A stretch of 25,473 nucleotides of DNA, taken from contig CAYYWW010000009.1 of assembly GCA_964475515.1 (NCBI GenBank), positions 1-25,473 on the forward strand, read 5' to 3'. This DNA comes from CAYYWW01 sp964475515. Its GTDB lineage: Archaea; Aenigmatarchaeota; Aenigmatarchaeia; QMZP01. How positions within the stretch are numbered: the first letter of the stretch is position 1; each line of letters opens with the position of its first letter. Shown here one piece after another: positions 8,396 to 17,030 of the stretch. The notes below the pieces were generated by a model. That model did not search any database, was not told the DNA's origin, and saw nothing but the letters and a program-made list of their open reading frames with translations. Position numbers and translations under genes: made by a program.

Positions 8396-9331
8396 ATGTT
8401 TGAAATAACCGTTATCATCATTGCAAAAAGGGAACCAAAGATTTACTATACTTTAAATTCCCTAAGAAAACAAACAAAAAAACCATACGAAATAATCGTA
8501 GTTGTTGATAACCCTGAAGACCCCGTAGTCAATATAACAAAAAAACATCCCATAAATCAAAACGTAAATGTAGAAATTATAATAAACCATTTACATGGTG
8601 TAGGAGGAGCTAGAAAAACCGGTGTGGAAAAAACGCGAGGCGAAATAGTGGCGTTTATTGATGCTGACTGCATAGCTGACGAAAACTGGATAAAAAATTT
8701 GGATGAAAGTTTTTCTGAAAAGGGTATCGTCATTCAATCAGGAAAAGTAATTGATATAAAATCTCCATCAGAAGCCCCTATTAACATGGAAAAAAATGAA
8801 AAGGCAACATATTTGAAGTTTGCGCCCTCTCTAAACTTCGCCTTTAAAAAAGACATAATCAATGTTATAGGTAATTTTGACCAAGAATTTAAGAGAGGAG
8901 GAGAAGACCTAGACTTCTGCATTAGACTTGTAAAGGCTGGATATAAAATCTACTATAACCCTAAGGTCAAAGTTTACCACTTGGTAAAGGAATATGACTT
9001 GCAAAGAGCATGGAGAGATGGTAAATCTAGAGCCAAAGCTTTCATTAAACATAAAACTGCCGTTTTAAAAGATATCTGCAGCATATTACTTCACATATCG
9101 CTACTTCTCATTTTCCTAATAATGATGGTAACGCATCATCTAAAACTAGCTATTTTAGCGATTTCACCATCACTAATACATAGATTATATAGAACTTGGA
9201 TTGGCGTAAAACAAGGTCAACCCTTCACTGTTAGTTTGGTTCGATCCCTTATCTCCTACATTTCCTACATATCATTTACTGCATTTTTACCGATTCTAAC
9301 TATCAAAAAACTGTTAAGAACAAGCAAATAA
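8396..9331 (+). CDS. Family 2 glycosyltransferase
   Basis: 311 residues. A GT-A fold begins at once (EITVIIIAKREPK). Motifs seen are VVVDNPED (about 35-42), GGARKTGVEKTRGEIV (70-85, typical of the helix before the metal site), the DAD metal site (89-91), FDQEFKRGGEDLDF (161-174, catalytic base in GED) and H195. The C-terminus has two hydrophobic segments (about 225-245 and 285-300), so the enzyme is likely membrane-associated. The gene starts 9 bases after the previous stop. The sequence AGAGGATAAGATA at its upstream junction (8378-8390) is identical to that at 7360-7372 and supplies a ribosome binding site. Substrate not predictable. Confidence 0.9.
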   Translation: MFEITVIIIAKREPKIYYTLNSLRKQTKKPYEIIVVVDNPEDPVVNITKKHPINQNVNVEIIINHLHGVGGARKTGVEKTRGEIVAFIDADCIADENWIKNLDESFSEKGIVIQSGKVIDIKSPSEAPINMEKNEKATYLKFAPSLNFAFKKDIINVIGNFDQEFKRGGEDLDFCIRLVKAGYKIYYNPKVKVYHLVKEYDLQRAWRDGKSRAKAFIKHKTAVLKDICSILLHISLLLIFLIMMVTHHLKLAILAISPSLIHRLYRTWIGVKQGQPFTVSLVRSLISYISYISFTAFLPILTIKKLLRTSK

Positions 9332-9428
9332 ATAAAACACATTCTAGAACAGACTTATTTAACAGCTCGTAAAACACATATTCTGCGAAAAAGAGTGCAA
9401 CAAAAGACTAAAAGAGTGACGTTAAATT

Positions 9429-10475
9429 ATGTTCTTTAAAAAGGAAGATTGTAAAAAAGATAATTGGCCACTAGTTAGCATAATAGTGCTAAATTATAAT
9501 GGAAGATACCATCTAGAAGATTGTTTAGACGCTGTATTAAAAACAGAATACCCTAATTTCGAAGTACTACTTGTCGACAATTGCTCCATTGATGGTAGCG
9601 TTAAATTTGTTAAAAATAACTACCCTAACATTAAAGTAATTAGCTTAAGAAGAAATGTTGGCCCAAGTTTGGCATTCATGGCTGGTGTACTCAAAGCAAA
9701 GGGTAAGTACGTTGCTAGGTTAGACTTTGACTTCGTTGTCGACAAAAAATGGTTAAAACATCTAATTAAATTCATGGAATCAAATGACAAAATAGCAATA
9801 GCAGATCCTAAGTTTAAAAGCTATTACAACAAAGAAATGTTAGACAACGTGGCTGCTGCAGGAAGATACATGGATTACTTTGGCAACACATGGGCATTAG
9901 GTGTAGACCAAAAAGACAGACCCCATGTTTACAATAAAATTAGACAGGTATTTATCGCCCTAGTTTTACTTCGAAGAAATGCTTTCCTCAAGATTGGAGG
10001 ATACGATCCTGACTTTTTCTTCGGATATGAAGATATCGATTTATCTTGGAGATTTCGTTTAGCTGGATATAAATTAGTTATTATACCCAATTCAATAATA
10101 TATCATAAATCTGGTGTGTCAAGTCGGAAAAACGGAAAACTGAAACTTGGATTCTACTACTTTATCCAGAGAAACAAGTTGATAACACTTCTTAAAAACC
10201 ATTCATCAAAGATGATCCTGCTCACCTTACCTGTTATCTTTTTCGAAATAATTGGACGATTTTTGTATTTCATGTTTAAGCGAAAAAAGCAATACACATA
10301 TGAAACTTTTAAGGCACTGCTTTACATTCTTAAAAACATTAGAAAAATACTTCACAAACGTATCATCGTGCAAAGGAATATTAAAAAAGTAGCTTACAAA
10401 GAAGTATATAAATACATGTTACCATACATCGGGGGATTATACTATCTGCTCAAAGGAATAAAAAAGCAAATTTAA
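9429..10475 (+). CDS. Family 2 glycosyltransferase, rhamnosyltransferase (WbbL)-like
   Basis: 348 residues. VSIIVLNYNG (16-25), LLVDNCSIDGS (47-57), RRNVGPSLAFMAGV (74-87), DFD (99-101, in the DXD position), GGYDPDFFFGYEDIDLSWR (190-208) and H226 form the classic pattern of the WbbL-like GT2 subgroup, whose known members transfer rhamnose or other deoxy-hexoses to lipid-linked sugars. The C-terminal 100 residues are basic, with one hydrophobic helix (about 263-283), suited to peripheral binding at the cytoplasmic membrane face. The start is ATG 9429, with GAGTGA about 10 bases upstream. The rhamnose link is by subfamily resemblance only; no dTDP-rhamnose synthesis genes are in the window. Confidence 0.9.
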   Translation: MFFKKEDCKKDNWPLVSIIVLNYNGRYHLEDCLDAVLKTEYPNFEVLLVDNCSIDGSVKFVKNNYPNIKVISLRRNVGPSLAFMAGVLKAKGKYVARLDFDFVVDKKWLKHLIKFMESNDKIAIADPKFKSYYNKEMLDNVAAAGRYMDYFGNTWALGVDQKDRPHVYNKIRQVFIALVLLRRNAFLKIGGYDPDFFFGYEDIDLSWRFRLAGYKLVIIPNSIIYHKSGVSSRKNGKLKLGFYYFIQRNKLITLLKNHSSKMILLTLPVIFFEIIGRFLYFMFKRKKQYTYETFKALLYILKNIRKILHKRIIVQRNIKKVAYKEVYKYMLPYIGGLYYLLKGIKKQI

Positions 10476-10509
10476 CTCATACTATATTTTAAAACCACTC
10501 GGTGAAATA

Positions 10510-11160
10510 ATGTTAAAAACTAAAAGTATAATAATTCTTGACGGGCCCCCAGCAAGCGGTAAAACAAAGCTTGCTGCCAGTTTTTTTGTTCATTTTAACA
10601 CAATTATACTAAATTATAAGGCTCTAGGGCCCACAAATATTATTGCACAGATTCTTATGCTACTTTCTTCAGAAAACATCAACCTACCAAGCAATCATGA
10701 CCCTACACGACAAGACCCATTACTTTTCCTTAATAAAACCTTGTCACAACGGCTTTCAAAAGTGTTCTTCCTTTTTGAACTCTTTTACAAAGCCATACAA
10801 GTTGCAATAATGCTATTTTGCCTACTTATATACAGAATTATTATAGTAGATGAATTTTTGGCACTAAGATTCGCCAACTACTTTAATTTTTATAAAGTAG
10901 GCGGCTTAAAGAAACGGCATGTAAGTATTCTCATGCAAATTGATTTCTCTATATTAAAAGTTTTAAGTCGCTTTGGAAAGTGCTTCTACTACTACATTAA
11001 CCGCAATTTAAACACGTCGAAGCAGTTTTGGAAAAAAAGAGGACACACAATTCCATACGACACGTCGTTTTTCATATTAACAAATATTTCATGGAACGCG
11101 ATAAAAAATTTTCTTAAAACTCGAACAAAAAACATAAAGATTCTTGAATACTCTCTATAA
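10510..11160 (+). CDS. Divergent thymidylate-kinase-like P-loop protein (1 of 3)
   Basis: 216 residues. Walker A is clear as GPPASGKT (12-19). A hydrophobic stretch (about 91-112) leads into IIVDEF (111-116), which aligns by position with the DR(Y/F) motif of thymidylate kinases; here the Arg is replaced by Glu. A basic region with KKR (about 175-177) may be a lid. It appears to be a paralogue of the proteins at 13691 and 23674, which share the order P-loop, hydrophobic helix, acidic-R/E-aromatic motif. True thymidylate kinase is unlikely given the missing Arg and the glycan-locus setting. Phosphoryl transfer to a sugar, lipid or glycan is a guess. The start ATG follows GGTGAAATA, one of the best ribosome binding sites here. 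Confidence 0.7.
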   Translation: MLKTKSIIILDGPPASGKTKLAASFFVHFNTIILNYKALGPTNIIAQILMLLSSENINLPSNHDPTRQDPLLFLNKTLSQRLSKVFFLFELFYKAIQVAIMLFCLLIYRIIIVDEFLALRFANYFNFYKVGGLKKRHVSILMQIDFSILKVLSRFGKCFYYYINRNLNTSKQFWKKRGHTIPYDTSFFILTNISWNAIKNFLKTRTKNIKILEYSL

Positions 11161-11230
11161 TTAAAGAGCCTAGACGAATACTTAAAACACATAGAGCATT
11201 TCACTCATTTAATAATAAAAATGATCTACC

Positions 11231-12448
11231 ATGCCTAAGATGCTTATAATCTCTGAACAACTGTGGCCTGAAGGCGGTGGAGGTACCTTAGCTACCCACC
11301 TAACAATAAAATTAATTTCACAACTCCACGACATGAAAATAGTGGTAGTAAGCGGCACAAAGCATCCTGTCAGAGTGCACGGAGTTGAATACATATTTAC
11401 TCCCCTGCTACAATATTCAAATAAAGTTAAACTATGGATTTCAAATCTTCTTTTAACAAGACAAAAATGGTTTGTAAAGCTCGTAAAATCAATAGACATA
11501 GCTTATATACCTAGATATTGCTATCCACTAATACCTTTTATTAAGAAACTTAAAAAGAAGGTAGTAGTTCATTTACATGATTATCAACCCATATCACATA
11601 ATGCCATTATTTTACATAAGAAAAACAGAGAAAAAATCGTCGAAAAACCTGCAGACATCGTTCAATTCGAAATATTAGAACATAATAATATCGCCAGAGC
11701 GATACTAAGCGTAGTTCTTCTCAAATTAAATGGATTTAGCAAATTATGGATTTCTAAGGCCGATAAAATTATATGCGTCTCAAAGAAACAGCGCAAAGTA
11801 TTTCAATCCACCATGCCCAACTTGGTAAATAAAACAGAAGTTATTTACAATCCGCTACCCGTTATACAGCAACATGTGAAAAAGAGACTTAAGGATCCAG
11901 CGTTTTTATATTTGGGTGGAGACAGTTATGTTAAAGGATTCCACATTTTTTTAGCAGCCTCCTATGAAATTCTAAAGAGAAATCCGAATGTAAAGTTTCT
12001 TCTCGCGCAAAAAAGAGACCTAAGAAAAAAAAGTTTAATACTTATCAGCAGATTAAACAAAAAATTTAGATCAGCGTATCGCTTGCTCGGATGCCTTACA
12101 CATGAAGAACTGTTAAAAATTCATTCAACAAGCTATGCCCTTATCTTTTCCTCAATATCAGAAGAACCTCTCCCCTATGTTATACTTGAATCTATGTTGG
12201 CTGGAACAATGCCTATAGCCCCTAGGCTTGGCGGAATACCTGAAATAGTCTTAGGCACAGTTGCTGAAAAATACCTGTTTGAACCAAATAACATAGAAGA
12301 TTTAACCAACAAGATAGAGATGGTCTTATCGCTTTCAAAAGAACAACTCGTAAACGATGGAATAAAACTCAGAGAAAGTATTCTAAGGAAAATCAGCAGC
12401 AACATTGTAAAACAAAAATTTGCAGATATTTTTAGAACAGTAGCATAG
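11231..12448 (+). CDS. Family 4 glycosyltransferase (GT-B)
   Basis: 405 residues. The N-terminal domain opens with LIISEQLWPEGGGG (5-18), the Gly-rich acceptor loop of GT4 enzymes; HLHDYQP (114-120) and ICVSKKQR (181-188) are typical of the N-domain. The C-domain begins near 225 (FLYLGGDSYVKG) and contains the EX7E donor motif at E312 and E320, then SMLAGTMPIA and LGGIPEIV. It is a predicted retaining NDP-sugar transferase, cytoplasmic or peripheral. The start is ATG 11231 without a clear ribosome binding site; ATG 11240 is an alternative. This is the only gene in the window that ends in TAG; a TAA follows in frame 54 bases later. Confidence 0.9.
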   Translation: MPKMLIISEQLWPEGGGGTLATHLTIKLISQLHDMKIVVVSGTKHPVRVHGVEYIFTPLLQYSNKVKLWISNLLLTRQKWFVKLVKSIDIAYIPRYCYPLIPFIKKLKKKVVVHLHDYQPISHNAIILHKKNREKIVEKPADIVQFEILEHNNIARAILSVVLLKLNGFSKLWISKADKIICVSKKQRKVFQSTMPNLVNKTEVIYNPLPVIQQHVKKRLKDPAFLYLGGDSYVKGFHIFLAASYEILKRNPNVKFLLAQKRDLRKKSLILISRLNKKFRSAYRLLGCLTHEELLKIHSTSYALIFSSISEEPLPYVILESMLAGTMPIAPRLGGIPEIVLGTVAEKYLFEPNNIEDLTNKIEMVLSLSKEQLVNDGIKLRESILRKISSNIVKQKFADIFRTVA

Positions 12449-12517
12449 AATTATCAAGTTTTAATATTTGTCAAATTTCGTATTTTAGCGATTAGCTTTT
12501 AAAATTGGTGAGATAAT

Positions 12518-13627
12518 ATGAAAATCTGTTTTATTGTTAGTGAAATTTTCTCCTTTGGAAAGTATGGAGGTTTCGGGAAGCTAGTTAGAGACGTGGGAAC
12601 AGAACTGTTAAAGAAAGGTGTAGATGTTTACGCAGCAACTTGGCGCGGAGAAGAACAGCGAAAAGTAGAGGAAGTAGATGGAATTACTGTTTATAGCTTC
12701 CCTTACAACCCTTTAGACCCAATTTATTCACATTTATCTTCATACATGGAATCTCTACCAATCTACAAGGCAATAAATGCTGACATTTACGTTAGCATCG
12801 AACTTCAAATATCAACTTACATAGCCCAAAAGGCGGAGAAAAAGAAAAAACATGTAGTGTGGTTTCAAGATCCATATGATGAACAAGCTTACAAAGATAT
12901 GGGAACAGTTGATAAGAACTATGAGTGGAACTTTAAAAGAAAAATGCAATTTTACGCCACAATAGGTGTACTTAGACATGTTTGTCAAAAAGTAGATCTA
13001 TTCCTCACCCAAGCTAAAACATACACCCCAACGGTTAAAAGATTATATAAAATTCGTAAAGAAATCTCTTTTATGCCTAACCCCGTAAAAATCTACAATG
13101 AAAACATCAGAAAATCACCTGAACCCACAGTTTGCTTTTTAGGTAGATGGGATCCTCAGAAACGAGTTGAACTTTTCTTAAAGCTAGCCAAAAAATTCCC
13201 ACATATCACTTTCATAGCACTTGGAAAAGGACACGACACAAAAGTAGACACAAAACTACGTAAAAAATATCGTAAAATCAAAAATCTACAAATGCCAGGC
13301 TTCGTAACCGAAGATGAAAAACATCAAATTCTCGCAAAATCATGGATTTTAATAAATACAAGTATACGTGAAGGTCTACCTATAAGTTTTCTCGAAGCTA
13401 TGGCACATAAAACAGCAATTCTAAGTTATGTTAATCCTGATAAACTTGCTAGCAAATTTGGATACTGGGCTAGGAAAGAAGATTTTGAACAAGGACTTAA
13501 ACAGTTATTAAAGGATGATTTATGGGTCAAAAAAGGAAAAAAAGGATTTGAATACGTAAAAAGGTTTCATAGCATAAACACAGTAGTTAAAAATTTCCTA
13601 CATAATTTAATCGAAACTAAAGATTAA
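12518..13627 (+). CDS. Family 4 glycosyltransferase (GT-B)
   Basis: 369 residues. It starts with ICFIVSEIFSFGKYGGFGKL (3-22), a standard GT4 opening with the Gly-rich loop. VVWFQDPYDEQAY (113-125) marks the N-domain. CFLGRWDPQKRVELF (206-220) opens the donor domain, and the EX7E motif is E285 and E293 (EGLPISFLE), followed by AMAHKTAIL. The overall length and motif spacing are normal, so the enzyme should be active with an NDP-sugar donor. The start ATG 12518 is preceded by GGTGAGATAAT, a strong site of the type used across this locus. The gene lies directly before the second kinase-like gene. Specificity unknown. Confidence 0.92.
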   Translation: MKICFIVSEIFSFGKYGGFGKLVRDVGTELLKKGVDVYAATWRGEEQRKVEEVDGITVYSFPYNPLDPIYSHLSSYMESLPIYKAINADIYVSIELQISTYIAQKAEKKKKHVVWFQDPYDEQAYKDMGTVDKNYEWNFKRKMQFYATIGVLRHVCQKVDLFLTQAKTYTPTVKRLYKIRKEISFMPNPVKIYNENIRKSPEPTVCFLGRWDPQKRVELFLKLAKKFPHITFIALGKGHDTKVDTKLRKKYRKIKNLQMPGFVTEDEKHQILAKSWILINTSIREGLPISFLEAMAHKTAILSYVNPDKLASKFGYWARKEDFEQGLKQLLKDDLWVKKGKKGFEYVKRFHSINTVVKNFLHNLIETKD

Positions 13628-13690
13628 AACTCTTCAACAAATTTTGTATTCTTCAAACTCACTGTTTTGAATTTTAGGAAAGTGTATTAA

Positions 13691-14374
13691 GTGAAAAAAG
13701 CAACGCAAAATTTAACTATAGGGGTTTTCGGCCCCGATGGCAGCGGTAAATCTACACAAATCAACCTTTTAACCTCTTATCTTGAAAGTCAAGGATTTAA
13801 AGTTTATAGAACTTGGATTTGCTGGAATCACCTTTTTGCATGGATGTTATGCAAAATTTTTGTTCATCTCGGCTGCTATGTTTGGAAACCAAGCAAAAAG
13901 TGCCCCATTAATAAATACCCACCGATCGAAGTATATAGAGGTAAATTAGGGAAACATATTTGGATGCTTATCGAACTTGTAAGCTTACTTTTAATGCTCT
14001 TCACAAGAGTTTTTTTGAAAAAAATTACTGGTTACATAATAGTTGTTGAGAGATATATTGCAGGAACGTTAGCAGATCTAGTGTATATTCATGGAGAACC
14101 TATTTTAAGCTCTACTATCTCAAGATTTCTACTTAAAACTGTTAACAATAACAGAAATATCTTTATTTATCTTACAGCAGATTACAAAACAATTGTCGGG
14201 AGAAGAAAACTTATGTCTGAACCTAAAAATTACATAGAAGCCCAAGAAACTGCGTACAGGTGGTTTGCACGTCACTTCAACAATTGTTTAGTAGTAGACA
14301 CATCAAAATCTACTATAGAAGATACACAAAAAACTATTCAAGATTGGATAATGCAACACATAAAGATCAATTAA
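13691..14374 (+). CDS. Thymidylate-kinase-like P-loop protein (2 of 3)
   Basis: 227 residues, GTG start at 13691 (AGGAAAG lies about 9 bases upstream). Walker A is GPDGSGKST (14-22), as in nucleoside-monophosphate kinases. A Trp- and Cys-rich segment (40-65) and a hydrophobic stretch (about 95-118) precede VVERYIAG (118-125), which matches the thymidylate kinase DRY motif with Asp replaced by Glu. LTADYKTIVGRRK (161-173) corresponds to the Arg-bearing region before the lid. Family members usually phosphorylate dTMP, but the inserted hydrophobic helix and position between glycosyltransferase and radical SAM genes argue for a specialised role in the glycan pathway. It is intermediate in motif quality between the other two copies. 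Confidence 0.8.
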   Translation: MKKATQNLTIGVFGPDGSGKSTQINLLTSYLESQGFKVYRTWICWNHLFAWMLCKIFVHLGCYVWKPSKKCPINKYPPIEVYRGKLGKHIWMLIELVSLLLMLFTRVFLKKITGYIIVVERYIAGTLADLVYIHGEPILSSTISRFLLKTVNNNRNIFIYLTADYKTIVGRRKLMSEPKNYIEAQETAYRWFARHFNNCLVVDTSKSTIEDTQKTIQDWIMQHIKIN

Positions 14375-14451
14375 AAGAAGTCCGACTAATTTTGTATTTT
14401 AAGCTCAACACAAAATAAAATAACGTATTACAAGAAAAGGATGTCGTCTAA

Positions 14452-15651
14452 ATGAACACTTTAAAAGAAGTTTTAAAACCATTTGCATGGTACGCAAAAA
14501 TGACAAAATTAGCAATGACCATAAGATTGAAAAAATCCTTAGGAAAAGTATATAAACCTCGCTGGGTCATCTTTCAAACCACCAACAAATGCAATTTGCT
14601 TTGCTTAATGTGCAATGTTGGCAGAGAATTTCTAAAAAACCCTCAAATAGCAAGCAACGATCTAACCATTGAAGAACTAAAAAACATTTTCAAAAGAGAT
14701 TACAATATGTTGAAAAATATTTCTTTCTTGGAACTTACAGGCGGAGAACCCTTTATGCGCAGCGACCTAGTTGAAATGATAAAACTATTCCACAACTTTC
14801 TACCAAAATGTTACATATGGATCCCAACCAACGGAACTCTACCCTCCAAAATAGAAAAAGATATGTCAAAAATAGTTAAAATCCACAAAAACATAGGTAT
14901 AGGCATTTCTTTAGACGGTGGAGAAGAAGTCCACGACAAACTTAGAGGAATCAAAGGAACATACAAGAAAGCAGTACAAACAATCAAAGCAATGGTAAAA
15001 CTACGTAAAAAGTACCCATGGCTCGACGTCATGGTAAGCTTCACCTTAACACCCCTAAACGTAAGCGAGCCTCCAATAGTATACAAACTTTGCAAACGTT
15101 TAGGAGTTAGATTCACCATCAGACCCATGCATCTAAGCCCCATATTCTACAAAAACATTGAAATCCGCAATATAGCAAACGAAAAAAATTTTGACGAAAC
15201 AACATTTAACAGATTAAAAAAGGTTTTCAAAATTCTGGTTCAAGAAATCATCGCAAACGATAAGTTAGCAGCTTTCCCACATCTCTATTACTTAGAAAAC
15301 GCCATAAAATTTATGTCAGGAGATATGCATCGAAACTGGGAATGTTTTGCAGGTACCTCTGCCTTTTACCTCGAAGCCGACGGAGACGTATACCCATGCA
15401 CCTTTCTAAACAAAAAACTAGGCAATTTACGGCAAACATCGTTAAAAGACATATGGGTATCCAAAGAAGCACATGAGGCAAGAGACGAAATAGCTAAGCA
15501 TAAATGCAGCTGCTGGGTTGAACACGAAGCATATAGAATCATAGAGGAAGACTTCATTAGAATGCTTATGTTCAGCGTAAAATCCTTCGCAAAAATGATG
15601 ATACATAAACCTATATTACCTATCGACGAATTAAAACTACATCTCCAATAA
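14452..15651 (+). CDS. Radical SAM protein with SPASM-like C-terminus
   Basis: 399 residues. The radical SAM cluster motif CX3CX2C is C47, C51 and C54 (KCNLLCLMC). GGEPFMR (97-103) is the SAM amino-group-binding GGE motif, and ISLDGGEEVHDKLRG (152-166) is the usual strand-loop of the barrel. The C-terminal part holds C298, C316, C352 and C354 around GDVYPC and LGNLRQTSLKDIW, the signature of a SPASM/twitch auxiliary iron-sulfur domain. Such enzymes modify peptides, or sugars and cofactors; no precursor-peptide gene is visible nearby, so a carbohydrate or lipid substrate is more likely in this locus. It ends with a hydrophobic/basic region (365-385) that may touch the membrane. Start ATG 14452, with AAGGA about 10 bases upstream. 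The reaction cannot be predicted. Confidence 0.9.
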   Translation: MNTLKEVLKPFAWYAKMTKLAMTIRLKKSLGKVYKPRWVIFQTTNKCNLLCLMCNVGREFLKNPQIASNDLTIEELKNIFKRDYNMLKNISFLELTGGEPFMRSDLVEMIKLFHNFLPKCYIWIPTNGTLPSKIEKDMSKIVKIHKNIGIGISLDGGEEVHDKLRGIKGTYKKAVQTIKAMVKLRKKYPWLDVMVSFTLTPLNVSEPPIVYKLCKRLGVRFTIRPMHLSPIFYKNIEIRNIANEKNFDETTFNRLKKVFKILVQEIIANDKLAAFPHLYYLENAIKFMSGDMHRNWECFAGTSAFYLEADGDVYPCTFLNKKLGNLRQTSLKDIWVSKEAHEARDEIAKHKCSCWVEHEAYRIIEEDFIRMLMFSVKSFAKMMIHKPILPIDELKLHLQ

Positions 15652-15728
15652 ACCTACTACAAGATTCAAAAAAGATTCCAAGGTTTTCACATAACATGCC
15701 TTTAAGAGTCAATTAAGCTGGGAATTTA

Positions 15729-16871
15729 ATGTTAAAAAAATGCGTTACACTTTTTGCCCCGTCCTTTAACTATAGAGGCGGTATCGGCAGTTTCACAGCC
15801 CACTTAATCAAAGTGCTCAAAAACTCAAATTACAAAATTTTCATGATCTCCTATAACGACATAGATGAGAACTTATACAGCAAGCTTTTCGCAACTCCAC
15901 TACAAAACATACATAAACATTCCGTTTCGCTACCCATTAGATCTTTCTTCAGCGGTAAATCCTCCTACGGCAACCTAATAACAAAAATTTTAGATCTAAA
16001 ATATACAGGATCCTTATTTAATCATTTGAACAGACTCGGTGTTATTTCATTTAATATAACAGGTGTATGGCTATTTTTACCTTCACACTTCGTATACATT
16101 CACGACCCAGAACGCTTAATACCAAACCTACAAGGCGTAAACATACAGAAAATATGGAGAAGCCCGTATCAACACATCGTGAAAAAACTTTTACAACTTT
16201 ATAAAAAAAGTACTATTTTTGTTAACAGTAAATATTGTCTTAACGTTCTCAAAACATATACGGGCTTAAAAGGAAACGTGCTTAACCCGCCTATAAAAAT
16301 TAATGCCTATAAAAAGGCGTTAAATGGGCCTCACAACAAACCTTGGAGCATATCTCTGGTTCGGTTTGATAAAGACAAAAACCTAGAGCTAATTATAAAA
16401 GCAGCCAAACATGCTAAAAACATCAAATTTTTAATTATCGGCTTTCTAGACGACTACAACTACTTCAAAAAACTGAAAAAATTAGCTAAGAACCTGAATT
16501 TAAACAATGTCCACCTACTACCAAACCTATCTTCTAACGATAGATTAAAGTTTTTTAGCAAAGCTAAATTTTACCTCCACCCTACAATCAGAGAAAACTT
16601 TGGAATTGCAATTCTTGAAGCCATGGCATCCGGCTTAGTACCTTTTGTACATAGATCAGGAGGTCCTTGGACGGATATCCTCGATGGAAAAACGGGACTG
16701 TATGGCTACCCGTACAGAGATGTCGAAGAACTCGTAAACCACTTGAACGATATCATAGGCAACGAAGAAAAACGGGAAAAACTCTCCAGGAACGCATATG
16801 AAAAATCAAAACAATACGATTTATCCAACTTCAAACAAATTTTACTAAACTATTTCACAAAACTCCAATAA
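15729..16871 (+). CDS. Family 4 glycosyltransferase, Alg11-like
   Basis: 380 residues. The N-domain begins with LFAPSFNYRGGIGSF (8-22) and contains FVYIHDPERL (121-130). The C-domain starts around 205 (WSISLVRFDKDKNLELI). The donor motif is E289 and E297 in ENFGIAILE, followed by AMASGLVPFVHRSGGPWTDI (298-317). The FGI...E.MA.G.....H.SGGP..DI pattern is that of Alg11-type alpha-1,2-mannosyltransferases of eukaryotic N-glycan assembly and their archaeal relatives, so a mannosyltransferase acting on a lipid-linked oligosaccharide is the best guess. Start ATG 15729, with GGGA about 6 bases upstream. It is the last GT before the flippase. Confidence 0.9.
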   Translation: MLKKCVTLFAPSFNYRGGIGSFTAHLIKVLKNSNYKIFMISYNDIDENLYSKLFATPLQNIHKHSVSLPIRSFFSGKSSYGNLITKILDLKYTGSLFNHLNRLGVISFNITGVWLFLPSHFVYIHDPERLIPNLQGVNIQKIWRSPYQHIVKKLLQLYKKSTIFVNSKYCLNVLKTYTGLKGNVLNPPIKINAYKKALNGPHNKPWSISLVRFDKDKNLELIIKAAKHAKNIKFLIIGFLDDYNYFKKLKKLAKNLNLNNVHLLPNLSSNDRLKFFSKAKFYLHPTIRENFGIAILEAMASGLVPFVHRSGGPWTDILDGKTGLYGYPYRDVEELVNHLNDIIGNEEKREKLSRNAYEKSKQYDLSNFKQILLNYFTKLQ

Positions 16872-16907
16872 ACGCATCCTTAAAACCATCAGAAACAATA
16901 TACAATC

Positions 16908-16932
16908 CTATTTTCAATCACCATGAAAATAG
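16908..16932. repeat. Hairpin between the Alg11-like GT and the flippase gene
   Basis: CTATTTTCA (16908-16916) and TGAAAATAG (16924-16932) form a perfect 9-bp inverted repeat around ATCACCA. It lies in a 159-base gap, one of the larger gaps in the locus. No T tract follows directly, so it could be an mRNA processing or stability element, or an operator for a flippase promoter, rather than a standard archaeal terminator. Confidence 0.3.
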
Positions 16933-17030
16933 ATTAAACCAATTAAGCTAAGTGATGAACAAACAACATTTTAGCTATCTAATTTGAAAAATAGCAGAGC
17001 TTTATGATTAATGCACCTACTGGTGATTTT

